Positions 54,264-62,522 of a stretch of 64,000 bases of DNA are shown here, piece after piece. The position numbers and the translations under genes are program-made. The DNA is from Streptomyces verrucosisporus (GTDB lineage Bacteria > Actinomycetota > Actinomycetes > Streptomycetales > Streptomycetaceae), in contig NZ_JADEYH010000022.1 in NCBI RefSeq assembly GCF_017114865.1, positions 21,640-85,639 of the forward strand. The letters are read 5' to 3'. The notes under the pieces were generated by a model. The model was not told where the DNA came from and made no database searches. It was given only the letters and a program-made list of their open reading frames with translations. How positions within the stretch are numbered: position 1 is the first letter of the stretch; every line of letters starts with the position of its first letter.

Positions 54264-54404
54264 ATGCCGAGTGAGGACACCGGCGTCGAGCGCGGCGACG
54301 GCCGCTTCCCCCGCGGACTCGTTCTCCGCCTGTTCGCCTACATAGTCGCGGGTCACGTCTTCGCGTTCTTCCTCTACCTGCTGTTCACGCTCGGAGGCGA
54401 GTAA
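54264..54404 (+). CDS. DUF6126-type small membrane protein
   Basis: A 46-residue protein: polar N-terminus MPSEDTGVERGDGRFPRG and one membrane helix LVLRLFAYIVAGHVFAFFLY then LLFTLGGE. It fits the DUF6126 family of small single-helix proteins encoded next to XRE-cupin regulators. GAAGGTG lies 8 nt before ATG 54264. Function unknown; probably co-transcribed with the regulator. A terminator hairpin follows. Confidence 0.8.
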   Translation: MPSEDTGVERGDGRFPRGLVLRLFAYIVAGHVFAFFLYLLFTLGGE

Positions 54405-54422
54405 CCCCCCCGCCGCCGCGGG

Positions 54423-54455
54423 GCCGGTGCGCGGCGTTTCCGGCCGCGCACCGGC
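54423..54455. terminator. 13-bp hairpin between convergent genes
   Basis: Arms GCCGGTGCGCGGC (54423-54435) and GCCGCGCACCGGC (54443-54455), 7-nt loop. It lies between the DUF6126 gene and the ABC permease gene. Confidence 0.75.
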
Positions 54456-54482
54456 TCCGGGCGGGAAGGACCGCCCGCCCCC

Positions 54483-55292
54483 TCAGGTCTTGGCCCGGTA
54501 GGCCCTCATCGCCGGCGGGTAGAAGACCGCCGCTATCCCCACCGCCCAGACCAGCGACCACAGCAGCGGCCGACCCACCTCGCCGCCCAGCAGCAGACCG
54601 CGGTACGCGTCCGACAGATGGGTGACCGGGTTGACGTCCGCCCAGGCCTGGAGCCAGCCGGGCATGGTGTCGACGACGACGAAGGCACTGCTGGTGAAGG
54701 TGATGGGGAAGATCAGAGTGAAGCCGAACGCCTGAACCTTCTCCGCGTCGCCCGCCAGCATGCCGATCAGCACCGCGCACCAGGACACCGCCGCCGCGAA
54801 GACGATGAGCAGCAGCGCACCCGCCAGGAAGCCGCCGAAGCCACCGGTGACGCGGAAGCCGAGCGCCAGACCGAGGGCGACCATCAGCAGCATCGCCCAC
54901 ACATGCTTGGCCAGGTCGGCTGTGATCCGGCCGATCAGCGGGGCGGAACGGGCTATCGGCAGGCTGCGCAGCCGGTCGAAGACGCCCTTGGTGAGGTCGG
55001 TGTTGAGGGCCAGCGCCGTGTAGGTGGTCATGAACAGGGTGTTCTGGACGATGATCCCCGGCAACGCGTACGTCAGGTAGACATCGGGCGACCCGGCCAT
55101 CTGGCCACCGAGCACATAGGTGAAGAGGAAGACGAACATGATCGGTGTGATGCTGTAGTCGACGAGCTCGAGCGGGTTGTGCTTGATGGCGACCAGGCTG
55201 CGCCACGCCATGGTGGCGGTCTGCCGCAGTCCGGCGCCCGGGCGGACCCTGCCGCCGGCCCCGATGGGCGCGCCGGCTGCCGTGGCGGTCAT
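54483..55292 (-). CDS. ABC-2 type permease (DrrB-like)
   Basis: A 269-residue ABC-2 permease with six helices, of the daunorubicin-resistance DrrB type: LVAIKHNPLELVDYSITPIM with FVFLFTYVLGGQMAG, ALPGIIVQNTLFMTTYTALA, DRLRSLPIARSAPLIGRITA (the conserved EAA-like cytosolic helix), and FVVVDTMPGWLQAWADVNPV-THLSDAYR near the end. It should export a lipophilic drug or lipid with its ATPase partner. Its ATG overlaps the ATPase stop (ATGA). No biosynthetic cluster adjoins, so general drug efflux is likely. Confidence 0.9.
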   Translation of the reverse strand: MTATAAGAPIGAGGRVRPGAGLRQTATMAWRSLVAIKHNPLELVDYSITPIMFVFLFTYVLGGQMAGSPDVYLTYALPGIIVQNTLFMTTYTALALNTDLTKGVFDRLRSLPIARSAPLIGRITADLAKHVWAMLLMVALGLALGFRVTGGFGGFLAGALLLIVFAAAVSWCAVLIGMLAGDAEKVQAFGFTLIFPITFTSSAFVVVDTMPGWLQAWADVNPVTHLSDAYRGLLLGGEVGRPLLWSLVWAVGIAAVFYPPAMRAYRAKT

Positions 55293-56299
55293 GATGTGCT
55301 CACCGTCCTCTCCTCCTTCCGCTCCCCGGCCCGGGCGTCCGCCTCCCGCCGTCCCCCGTCCGGCCCGGTACGGTGGCCGGTCAGCGCGAGGAAGACCTCG
55401 TCCAGCGAAGAGCGGCGCAGCATCAGCTCGCCGACCGCGATACCGGCTCCGTCCAGGCTGCGGACCACCGCGGGCATCAGCTCCGGATCGCCGACCGGCA
55501 CCGTGACCGCCTCTCCCTCGATCCGGGTCTGGGGCCCGGCCGCCCGCGCCACCAGGGAGTGCGCGGCCGCCAGGTCGCCCTCCCGTACCGGCCGCACCTG
55601 GAGCACCTGGCCGCCCACCTGCGACTTCAGCTCGTCGGGGGTGCCCTCGGCGATGACCCTGCCCCTGTCGATCACCACGATCCGGTCGGCGAGCAGATCC
55701 GCCTCGTTCAGGTACTGCGTGGTCAGCAGCGCGGTCACGCCCTCGGCGACCAGCCCGCGCAGCATGTCCCACAGCTCCCCGCGGCTGCGCGGGTCGAGGC
55801 CGGTCGTCGGCTCGTCGAGGAAGAGGATGCTGGGCCGGCCCACCAGACTCGCCGCCAGGTCCAGCCTGCGCCGCATGCCTCCCGAGAACGTCTTCACCGC
55901 GCGCCCGGACGCCTCCGTCAGCCCGAAGCGCTCCAGCAGCTCGGCAGCCCGTGCCTTCGCCGGGCGCCTGGGGATCCCCAGCAGCCGCCCGATCAACAGC
56001 AGGTTCTCCGTGCCGGTGAGGTTCTCGTCGACCGCCGCGTACTGGCCGGTCAGACCGATCAGGGAGCGCACGACCCCCGCCTCGCGCACCACGTCGTGGC
56101 CGGCGACCTCGGCCCGCCCCGCGTCCGGCTGGAGCAGGGTGGCGAAGATCCGCACGGCGGTGGTCTTGCCCGCTCCGTTCGGTCCGAGCAGCCCCAGCAC
56201 CGTCCCGGTGCGGGCCTCCAGGTCCACGCCGTCCAGCGCCCTGGTGTCCTTGAAGCGTTTGGCCAGGCCCTCGGCCTGGATCGCGTACGAGCGTGCCAT
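55289..56299 (-). CDS. ABC transporter ATP-binding protein (DrrA-like)
   Basis: A 336-residue ATPase of the DrrA type: Walker A in TVLGLLGPNGAGKTTAVRIF, the Q-loop LIGLTGQYAAVDENLTGTEN, signature VKTFSGGMRRRLDLAASLVG, Walker B ILFLDEPTTGLDPRSRGELW and H-loop-region TALLTTQYLNEADLLADRIV. The C-terminal DUF4162-like extension (about 230-310) is typical of this subfamily. ATG 56299 has GAGGAGGCG upstream. The downstream DrrB-like permease gene overlaps the stop. Confidence 0.93.
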   Translation of the reverse strand: MARSYAIQAEGLAKRFKDTRALDGVDLEARTGTVLGLLGPNGAGKTTAVRIFATLLQPDAGRAEVAGHDVVREAGVVRSLIGLTGQYAAVDENLTGTENLLLIGRLLGIPRRPAKARAAELLERFGLTEASGRAVKTFSGGMRRRLDLAASLVGRPSILFLDEPTTGLDPRSRGELWDMLRGLVAEGVTALLTTQYLNEADLLADRIVVIDRGRVIAEGTPDELKSQVGGQVLQVRPVREGDLAAAHSLVARAAGPQTRIEGEAVTVPVGDPELMPAVVRSLDGAGIAVGELMLRRSSLDEVFLALTGHRTGPDGGRREADARAGERKEERTVSTS

Positions 56300-56425
56300 G
56301 AGGTTCGCCTCCTCGAACCGAGGTCGCGTTCGGGTGCCGCATCCGGGCCCCCGCCTCGGGGAGCGGCGACCCCATGGACAACTGTGACGCACGCCACTGA
56401 CAAACTCCGCAGTGGCCGGATCGCG

Positions 56426-56431
56426 TAGGGT
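56426..56431 (+). promoter_or_regulatory. -10 box TAGGGT for a leaderless yrdC-like transcript
   Basis: TAGGGT ends 7 nt before ATG 56439, which has no ribosome binding site. The spacing fits a leaderless message; the -35 is not evident. Confidence 0.4.
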
Positions 56432-56438
56432 CGGCGGG

Positions 56439-57059
56439 ATGGCGAGGTATTTCGACGTGCACCCCGACAACCCCCAGCAGCGCACCATCGGCACCGTGGT
56501 GGACGGCATCCGGTCCGGCGGGCTCGTCGCGTACCCCACGGACTCCTGCTTCGCGCTGGGGTGCCGGCTGGGCAACCGCGACGGCATCGCCCGGATCAGG
56601 TCGATCAGGAACCTCGACGACCGCCACCACTTCACCCTGGCGTGCCGGGACTTCGCGCAGATGAGCCGGTTCGTGCGCATCGACAACGACGTGTTCCGGG
56701 CGATCAAGGCGGCCACGCCCGGCAGCTACACCTTCATCCTTCCCGCGACGAAGGAGGTGCCGCGCCAGTTGCTGCATCCGAAGAAGAAGACGGTGGGGGT
56801 CCGCATCCCCGACCATGTCGTCACCCGGGCCCTGCTCGACGAGCTCGGCGAGCCGCTGCTGTCCAGCACCCTGCTCCTGCCCGGCGAGGAGGAGCCGCTG
56901 ACGCAGGGCTGGGAGATCAAGGAGCGGCTCGACCACGTGGTCGACGCCGTGCTGGACTCGGGCGACTGCGGCACCGAGCCGACCACGGTCGTCGACTTCT
57001 CCGGGGGCGAGGCGGAGATCGTGCGCCGAGGAGCGGGCGACACCTCCCGGTTCGAGTAA
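56439..57059 (+). CDS. YrdC/Sua5/YciO-family protein (L-threonylcarbamoyladenylate synthase-like)
   Basis: A 206-residue YrdC-domain protein. Motifs: GGLVAYPTDSCFALGCRLGN (nucleotide/threonine pocket), RIRSIRNLDDRHHFTLACRD, SYTFILPATKEVPRQLL, KKKTVGVRIPDHVVTRALLD and TVVDFSGGEAEIVRRGAGDT. TsaC/YrdC makes the threonylcarbamoyl-AMP used for tRNA t6A; YciO-type members are close relatives of less certain role, and the length and KKKTVGVR motif here fit the YciO-like group. Probably leaderless. It precedes the dehydratase gene by 62 nt. Confidence 0.85.
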   Translation: MARYFDVHPDNPQQRTIGTVVDGIRSGGLVAYPTDSCFALGCRLGNRDGIARIRSIRNLDDRHHFTLACRDFAQMSRFVRIDNDVFRAIKAATPGSYTFILPATKEVPRQLLHPKKKTVGVRIPDHVVTRALLDELGEPLLSSTLLLPGEEEPLTQGWEIKERLDHVVDAVLDSGDCGTEPTTVVDFSGGEAEIVRRGAGDTSRFE

Positions 57060-57121
57060 CCGGGCCGGCGCCTCCCGTACCCAGGTCCCCTGTTCCCGAC
57101 GCCCCCGATGGAGGCACCGAC

Positions 57122-58090
57122 ATGACGAGCACCCCTCCTGTCACGCTGGAGGACGTCCGCGACGCCGCGGCGCGGATCGAGGGCGTCGCCCACCGCACCC
57201 CCGTGCTGCGCTCACGCACCCTGGACTCCCTCGCCGGCGCGGAGGTCTTCCTCAAGTGCGAGAACCTCCAGCGCGTCGGGGCCTTCAAGTTCCGCGGCGC
57301 CTACAACGCCGCCTCACGCCTGTCGTCCGAGCAACTGGCCCGGGGCATCGCCGCCTACTCCTCGGGCAACCACGCACAGGCCGTCGCCCTGGCCGCGCGT
57401 GAGCTGGGCACCACCGCCGTGATCCTGATGCCCGAGGACACCCCCCGCTCCAAGCTGGAGGCCACCGCCGGATACGGAGCGGAGATCGTCACCTACGACC
57501 GCTACACCGGCGACCGGGTCGCCCTGGGCGAGGCGCTGGCCGCCGAGCGCGGGCTGACGCTGATCCCGCCCTACGAGCACCCGCACATCATCGCCGGCCA
57601 GGGCACCGCCGCGCTGGAACTGATCGAGGAGGTGGGCGAGCTCGACGCCCTGGTGGCTCCGATCGGCGGCGGCGGGCTGATCGCCGGCAGCGCCACGGCC
57701 GCCAAGGGGCTGCTGCCCGGGATCCGGGTGATCGGCGTCGAGCCGGAGGCCGGGGACGACACCAGGCGTTCGCTGGAGGCGGGAGGACGTGTCTCGATCC
57801 CCGTGCCGCGCACCATCGCCGACGGTCTGGCCGCGGAGACGCCGGGAGAGCTGACCTTCTCCGTCAACCGCCGGCTGGTCGACGAGATCGTCCTGGTGGA
57901 CGACGACCGGATCCGCGAGGCGATGCGGCTGACCTTCGAACGGCTGAAAACGGTCGTCGAGCCCAGCGGCGCCGCCGCCCTGGCGGCCGTGCTCGCCGGA
58001 CGCCCGGATCCTCTGCCTCGCCGTATCGGCGTCATCGTCTCCGGTGGCAACGTCGGCGCGCAGCGCTTCGCCGAGCTCCTCGGGGGCTGA
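57122..58090 (+). CDS. Serine/threonine dehydratase (PLP-dependent ammonia-lyase)
   Basis: A 322-residue fold-type II PLP enzyme. The Schiff-base lysine is in ENLQRVGAFKFRGAYNAASR; AAYSSGNHAQAVALAARELG is the cofactor-ring loop and APIGGGGLIAGSATAAKGLL the PLP-phosphate loop. The C-terminus ends in RIGVIVSGGNVGAQRFAELL. There is no ACT regulatory domain, so it resembles catabolic threonine/serine dehydratases or threo-3-hydroxyaspartate ammonia-lyase rather than biosynthetic IlvA. ATG 57122 has GATGGAGG upstream. Possibly co-transcribed with the YrdC-like gene. A terminator hairpin follows. Confidence 0.9.
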   Translation: MTSTPPVTLEDVRDAAARIEGVAHRTPVLRSRTLDSLAGAEVFLKCENLQRVGAFKFRGAYNAASRLSSEQLARGIAAYSSGNHAQAVALAARELGTTAVILMPEDTPRSKLEATAGYGAEIVTYDRYTGDRVALGEALAAERGLTLIPPYEHPHIIAGQGTAALELIEEVGELDALVAPIGGGGLIAGSATAAKGLLPGIRVIGVEPEAGDDTRRSLEAGGRVSIPVPRTIADGLAAETPGELTFSVNRRLVDEIVLVDDDRIREAMRLTFERLKTVVEPSGAAALAAVLAGRPDPLPRRIGVIVSGGNVGAQRFAELLGG

Positions 58091-58115
58091 TCCCGCCGGG
58101 GCACCGCACGCACCC

Positions 58116-58159
58116 CGGGCCCCGCCGTACACCGCCCGGCCGGCGGACGGCGGGGCCCG
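58116..58159. terminator. 12-bp hairpin after the dehydratase gene
   Basis: Arms CGGGCCCCGCCG (58116-58127) and CGGCGGGGCCCG (58148-58159), 20-nt loop. Confidence 0.6.
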
Positions 58160-58165
58160 CGTGGC

Positions 58166-58183
58166 CCGGTGCCGCGTCGGTCA
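58166..58183. repeat. 18-bp direct repeat, left copy
   Basis: CCGGTGCCGCGTCGGTCA occurs here and again, identical, at 62505-62522. The two copies bracket a recombinase remnant, three accessory genes and an IS remnant. It could be an attachment-site duplication, though one 18-bp exact match is not impossible by chance in GC-rich DNA. Confidence 0.4.
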
Positions 58184-58250
58184 GGGCCCTGTTCTCCCGA
58201 AGCTACGGGGAGGGTGACGAGTAGCTCCCTGTGATCAGAGTGGCGCTCGG

Positions 58251-59045
58251 TCAGGGAGGTCGAGACGGGGGCCCGGGGCCTCGCCGGCCCGGAAGGCCGG
58301 CGAAGTCGGCGTGGGCCCGTCCGGGGGCTTCCGGGCATGCCTCGCGCCCGGCGTGCCCGGCGAGCGCCCGGTGGATGCCGGCGGCGGAGGGGTTCCAACC
58401 CCTGCGGCTGCTGGTGGGAACGGCCAGGTCGGGCTGGATCTGCCCGACGGACTCGCCGGACGCGCTGCACCGCAGCACAGGGTGGAGCATGTCGCCGGTG
58501 ATGACCGGGGGCCGGCCGCCGTGCTCGCCCCTCGCGGGCCGCGTGTCGAGCCCCTCCGGCGACGGCCCCCGGATGTCCTCCCGCTCGGTTCCCGCCATCG
58601 CCGCGGAGAACGCGAACAGCGGCTTTCCCGGGCTCGCCCGGGGCGTAGATGCCGGTCGGGCCGGCGAGCGTCTCCAGGACCAGGCCGTGGGCGGTGAGGC
58701 GGTCGGTGAGGGCCGTGAGTTCGGCGGCGTCGCGGCCGAGGCGCTCCACTTCGTACACGGTCGGGATGCCCCGGCAGTGCGGGACGTCCGCCTTGACCTC
58801 CCGCGCCGTCCACAGCGCCTCCTCGAACCGGGGCCGTACGCGGACCCGGGTGCCGGCCCCGGCCGGGGCACCAGGGCGAAGCGGCGGGTGTGGCGGGCGG
58901 AGGCGACCGCGCCGCCGCGCGAGCGGCACGGCGAGCCGGTCTGGGTGTCGCACTTCGGACAGGCGTGCTGTTCGGCGTCGTCGGTGCCCGGCCGGCCGGT
59001 CGGGGAAGGGGGCTGAAGGCCTGCCACGGGCCCGGATCCTCGCAC
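58251..59045 (-). pseudogene. Frameshifted serine recombinase (resolvase-type) with N-terminal zinc-finger piece
   Basis: Three recognisable pieces lie in order on the minus strand but in different frames. (a) About 58860-58975: ACPKCDTQTGSPCRSRGGAV, a zinc-finger-like segment found before Streptomyces resolvases. (b) About 58640-58840: ALWTAREVKADVPHCRGIPT then VYEVERLGRDAAELTALTDR and LTAHGLVLETLAGP, the resolvase catalytic-domain end. (c) About 58260-58640, in the frame of (a): FAFSAAMAGTEREDIRGPSP, GGRPPVITGDMLHPVLRCSA and the C-terminal HTH. At least two frameshifts and a missing serine-containing N-terminus show that it is dead. It marks past mobile-element activity. Confidence 0.75.
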
Positions 59046-59193
59046 CGTGCAAGTCTCGGAGGAGGGTCCGTCCCGCTTCTGAGTGGGAACGGGTTCTGCG
59101 AACCGATCCGGGATCAGCGGGAGTCCGGCGGCCCGGGATTGACGCTCCTCGCGGAAGGGGCCGTTTGTGGGAGGTATGCGTCAATCGAGGGCG

Positions 59194-59790
59194 TCACGGT
59201 CGGTGTGGCCGGCGTAGCCCCTCGAGGAGGAGTGCGATCAGCCGGCGCGCGTCGTAACGGGGGTCGCCGTCGGTGCCGATGCAGAGGTTTCCGATGCCGC
59301 GCATGAGGTGGTAGGCGTCGAGGTCGGTGCGGATCTCGTCGGCGGCGGCTGCGGCGTCGAGAAGCTGGGTGCACACCGGTACGAGGCGGTCGAGGAAGTA
59401 GGTGTGCAGCGCCTCGAAGCCGGTGGTGTCGGCCTGCATCGCGGCGGCCAGGCCGTGTTTGGTGACGAGGAAGTCGACGAAGAGGTCAACCCAGCGTTCG
59501 AGGGCCGCGAAGGGTGTCGGACTCTCCGCCAGCAGGGTCGGGCCGGCTTCGGCGCAGGTGTCGACCTGGTGGCGGTAGACGGCGATGACGAGGTCGGCCC
59601 GGTTGGGGAAGTGGCGGTAGAACGTGCCGAGCCCGACACCGGCCTTGGAGGCGATCTCGCGCACCGGCGCGTCCACGCCCGAGGTGACGAAGACCGCGGC
59701 CGCGGCGTCCAGCAGGGTCTGCTGATTACGCCGGGCGTCCTTGCGCTTGGAAGCGGCCGAACTTCCCTGGCGAGGGCTGCTCGCGTTCAC
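59194..59790 (-). CDS. TetR-family regulator
   Basis: A 198-residue TetR regulator. HTH at about 15-65: QQTLLDAAAAVFVTSGVDAP, VREIASKAGVGLGTFYRHFP. The C-terminal helical domain (LVTKHGLAAAMQADTTGFEA, LDAYHLMRGIGNLCIGTDGD) is of the SbtR/TetR_C_13-like kind. Start GTG 59790 is chosen for the GGAAGGAAG site upstream; the ATG at 59832 would lie inside the operator. Two palindromes with the same GGAAC-N3-GTTCC core lie between it and the divergent alpha/beta hydrolase gene, so it should repress both directions. Confidence 0.88.
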   Translation of the reverse strand: MNASSPRQGSSAASKRKDARRNQQTLLDAAAAVFVTSGVDAPVREIASKAGVGLGTFYRHFPNRADLVIAVYRHQVDTCAEAGPTLLAESPTPFAALERWVDLFVDFLVTKHGLAAAMQADTTGFEALHTYFLDRLVPVCTQLLDAAAAADEIRTDLDAYHLMRGIGNLCIGTDGDPRYDARRLIALLLEGLRRPHRP

Positions 59791-59817
59791 CGAGGCACTT
59801 CCTTCCGTGATCACCCT

Positions 59818-59846
59818 TACAATACGGAACATCGTTCCGTATTGTA
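59818..59846. promoter_or_regulatory. TetR operator 1: 13-bp arms around ATC
   Basis: TACAATACGGAAC (59818-59830), ATC, then the exact reverse complement (59834-59846). It is a 29-bp palindrome in the tetR promoter, very AT-rich for this genome. Confidence 0.8.
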
Positions 59847-59849
59847 AAT

Positions 59850-59862
59850 GGAACCAAGTTCC
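59850..59862. promoter_or_regulatory. TetR operator 2: GGAAC-CAA-GTTCC
   Basis: A second copy of the GGAAC-N3-GTTCC core, centred 24 nt from operator 1. Two phased sites suggest cooperative binding of two dimers. Confidence 0.65.
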
Positions 59863-60058
59863 GTTTCATTCATGGTGCCAGACCGAGGAGCTGGCGGCCA
59901 GGCCGTCGTGATCTCCACGCCGCACCCGCCGGGAGCTGCAGGAACGCGCCGGCCCCCGCCCTTCGGCGCAGATGCCGCGCGGACAGGGAGAAACGCGCGG
60001 CCCGCCCTCGGTCCCCACCGAACCTGAACGCAGAAGAAACCCACCGAAAGGCACTTCC

Positions 60059-60997
60059 ATGTCCGACTCCAGCAGCCTGACCACGCCCCGGGAGGCACCC
60101 GCCGCCGTGGTGTCCGTTAAGCCGGTGACCCTGCCCGCTCCCGGCGAGCGCGGCGAGGATCTCCAGGTTCGAGTCTCCGCCCCGGTGTCCGGCCGCGACC
60201 TGCCGGTAATCGTCTTCTCGCACGGCTTCGGCTGGTCGATGGACGGCTACGCCCCGCTGTCCGACCACTGGGCCGCGCACGGCTTCGTCGTCATCCAGCC
60301 CACCCATCTGGACTCCCGCACGCTCTCCATTCCCGCCGAAGACCCCCGCACTCCGCGTATTTGGCGCTACCGGATCGAGGACATCACGCGCGTGCTGGAC
60401 CGACTCGCCGTCCTGGAGGCGTCCGTACCGGGCCTCGCCGGGCGTGTTGATCACGACCGCGTCGCCGTGGCCGGCCACTCCTGGGGAGCGCAGACGGTCA
60501 GCACGCTGCTGGGCGCCCGCGTCCTGGACGCCGACGGGACTCCCGGCGAGGACATGTCCGACACCCGCGTGAAGGCCGGGGTGCTGCTGGCCCTCACCGG
60601 ACTCGGCGACGACCTGACTCCGTTCGCCGCCGAGCACTTCCCCTTCATGAGGCCGTCCTTCGACACCATGACCACCTCGGCCCTCATCGTCGCCGGCGAC
60701 AACGACCGGTCCCGCCTGTCCACCCGCGGGCCGGACTGGTTCACCGACCCCTACACCCACAGCCCCGCCGGCAAGAGCCTGCTCACCCTGTTCGGGGCGG
60801 AGCACTCGCTCGGCGGCATCCCCGGCCACCAGTCCGCCGAGACCACCGACGAGAGCCCCGCCCGCGTCGCTCTGGTCCAGCAGGTCACCACGGCCTTCCT
60901 GCGCAGCACCCTCCTCGGCGACGACACCGGCTGGAAGGCGGCGGCCACCGCCCTGGAGGAGAACCCCGAGCCGCTCGGGACCCTGCGGAGCAAGTGA
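60059..60997 (+). CDS. Alpha/beta hydrolase (chlorophyllase/PET-hydrolase-like fold)
   Basis: A 312-residue cytoplasmic alpha/beta hydrolase. Motifs: oxyanion region LPVIVFSHGFGWSMDGYAPL, WAAHGFVVIQPTHLDSRTLS, nucleophile serine in VAVAGHSWGAQTVSTLLGAR, acid in ALIVAGDNDRSRLS and histidine in FGAEHSLGGIPGHQSAETTD. No signal peptide. The group includes platelet-activating-factor hydrolase- and chlorophyllase-like esterases; the substrate is unknown. ATG 60059 has GAAAGG upstream. Divergent from TetR with shared operators; the epimerase-like gene follows after 35 nt, probably in the same operon. Confidence 0.85.
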   Translation: MSDSSSLTTPREAPAAVVSVKPVTLPAPGERGEDLQVRVSAPVSGRDLPVIVFSHGFGWSMDGYAPLSDHWAAHGFVVIQPTHLDSRTLSIPAEDPRTPRIWRYRIEDITRVLDRLAVLEASVPGLAGRVDHDRVAVAGHSWGAQTVSTLLGARVLDADGTPGEDMSDTRVKAGVLLALTGLGDDLTPFAAEHFPFMRPSFDTMTTSALIVAGDNDRSRLSTRGPDWFTDPYTHSPAGKSLLTLFGAEHSLGGIPGHQSAETTDESPARVALVQQVTTAFLRSTLLGDDTGWKAAATALEENPEPLGTLRSK

Positions 60998-61032
60998 ACC
61001 GCCGACGGCACCTCTACGCGTAAGGACACATC

Positions 61033-61977
61033 ATGATCCTCGTCACCGGAGGCCTCGGCTTCATCGGATCCCACACCGTGCGTGCCCTGCTCGACCTGGG
61101 CGAGGAGTGCGTCGCGATCCAGCGCAGCGCCCGACGGCTCCCGCCCGTGCTCGACGGGGCTGGTGTGAAGGTCGAGCAGGTGGACGTCACCGACCGCTCG
61201 GCCCTCCTCGCCGTCGGCCGACGCCACGACATCACCGGCATCGTCCACCTGGCCGGCTCCTACCCCTGGCCGCCCGTCCCCGACGCACCCGTCGACGCGA
61301 CCCGGCAGGCGCTCAACGGGCTGCTGAACACCGTCGAGGCCGCCCAGGAGTGGGGCGTACGGCGCCTTGGCATCGCCAGCACGATCGGCGTCTACTTCGG
61401 TGCCCCGGGCGACGGGCCGCTGCGCGAGGACACTCCACTGCCGATGACCGCGTCCGTCTCCATCCCGACCTTCAAGAAGATCGGCGAAATGCTCGGCGGT
61501 TTCCTCGCCGACACCACGGACCTCGACATCGTCAACTACCGCATCTCCGGCACCTGGGGTCCGCTCGGCCACCTTGACCCCTTCTTCGCCGCACCCGCCC
61601 TCGTACACGCCGCCGCCCGCGGCACGGCCCCGGACCTCACCCATCTCGTCCACCCGGCCCATGCCGAGGACGGGCTCGACCTCACGTACGTCAAAGACAC
61701 CGGCCGGGCGATCGCCCTCCTCCAACTCGCGGACCGGCTGAACCACCGCACCTACAACGTCGGCTCCGGCCGCGCCACCACCAACGCCCAGGTCGGCCAG
61801 GCCATCAAGAAGGCGGCACCCGGGGCCCGGGCCGACCTCCCCACCGGAGGCACCACACCGCACCTCGTCCTCGACATCAGTCGCCTCAACGAGGACACCG
61901 GCTACCAGCCCGAATACGACACCGAACGTGCCACCGCCGACTACATCGCCTGGCTGCGCGCCGGCAACGACAGCTGA
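61033..61977 (+). CDS. Extended-SDR NAD(P)-dependent epimerase-like protein lacking the YxxxK tyrosine
   Basis: A 314-residue extended short-chain dehydrogenase/epimerase. The Rossmann motif is at the N-terminus (MILVTGGLGFIGSHTVRALL), followed by VKVEQVDVTDRSALLAVGRR, GIVHLAGSYPWPP and RLGIASTIGVYFG. The catalytic YxxxK region reads SIPTFKKIGEMLGGFLADTT, so the usual tyrosine is absent (Ile or Pro instead) while a lysine remains. C-terminal LTYVKDTGRAIALLQLADRL and YNVGSGRATTNAQVGQAIKK are typical. It may use an altered mechanism or be a binding protein. Likely co-transcribed with the alpha/beta hydrolase under TetR control. Confidence 0.82.
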   Translation: MILVTGGLGFIGSHTVRALLDLGEECVAIQRSARRLPPVLDGAGVKVEQVDVTDRSALLAVGRRHDITGIVHLAGSYPWPPVPDAPVDATRQALNGLLNTVEAAQEWGVRRLGIASTIGVYFGAPGDGPLREDTPLPMTASVSIPTFKKIGEMLGGFLADTTDLDIVNYRISGTWGPLGHLDPFFAAPALVHAAARGTAPDLTHLVHPAHAEDGLDLTYVKDTGRAIALLQLADRLNHRTYNVGSGRATTNAQVGQAIKKAAPGARADLPTGGTTPHLVLDISRLNEDTGYQPEYDTERATADYIAWLRAGNDS

Positions 61978-62010
61978 ACCGGATCCGCCCCGGCGCGGCC
62001 CGGCCGCGCC

Positions 62011-62054
62011 GGGGTGCCGGCCCGACTCTGTCGGGGTGCCGGCCCGACTCTGTC
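62011..62054 (+). repeat. 22-bp perfect tandem duplication
   Basis: The unit GGGGTGCCGGCCCGACTCTG-TC is present twice in direct tandem (62011-62032, 62033-62054). The second copy is the outer part of the left inverted end of the IS remnant. Slippage or nested insertion could create it. Confidence 0.8.
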
Positions 62055-62512
62055 GGGGATCTTGATGTCGTCCGCTCAGTCCGTGGCGGGCCGCCAGGAC
62101 CTCGGCCGGGGGATCCCGCGCCGGTCCGGGGAGTTCTGGAAGTCGGCCGGCGGCCGGGACGGAGGTCTTCTCCGGTCGGCGGCCGTCGGCTGAGACGCCC
62201 GCGGAAGTCGATCGGCGCGCTGTGGTGGAAGCCGGGACCGTCCAGTTCCATGGCCGGCGCGTACGTGCAATCGATGCGGCAGCGAACCGCCGCGGCCGCC
62301 TGCCGGTCCAACAGACCGAGCAGGAACTGCAAGCACACGGACGGTGGCCGGCTGGCACGGCCGGAGAAGGGACTCGCCCACCGGAACGGGCGCGGGGCGA
62401 CAACGGGCACCCCCGACAACCGCATCGGGCCTTGAACAGGACCGAGCATGCCCGTTGACCACGCCGCCCCGCCGGGGATCCCCAAGATCCCCGGCAGAGT
62501 CGAGCCGGTGCC
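62035..62512 (-). mobile_element. Internally deleted IS1182-like element with 30-bp inverted ends
   Basis: The left end (62035-62064) and the right end (62483-62512) are inverted copies matching in 26 of 30 positions, sharing CGACTCTG and CGGGGATCTTG. Between them the minus strand retains about 60 codons of an IS1182-type transposase: CLQFLLGLLDRQAAAAVRCR, IDCTYAPAMELDGPGFHHSA and PIDFRGRLSRR, close to the typical Q-F-x-x-G-L-S-D-R-Q-A-A-D-A-V-R-x-R-I-D-W-K-Y-A-L pattern. Full elements are about 1.6 kb, so over 1 kb is missing and the element cannot move by itself. No clear target-site duplication is visible. Confidence 0.7.
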
Positions 62513-62522
62513 GCGTCGGTCA
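62505..62522. repeat. 18-bp direct repeat, right copy
   Basis: Identical to 58166-58183. It overlaps the outer edge of the right IS end. Confidence 0.4.
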
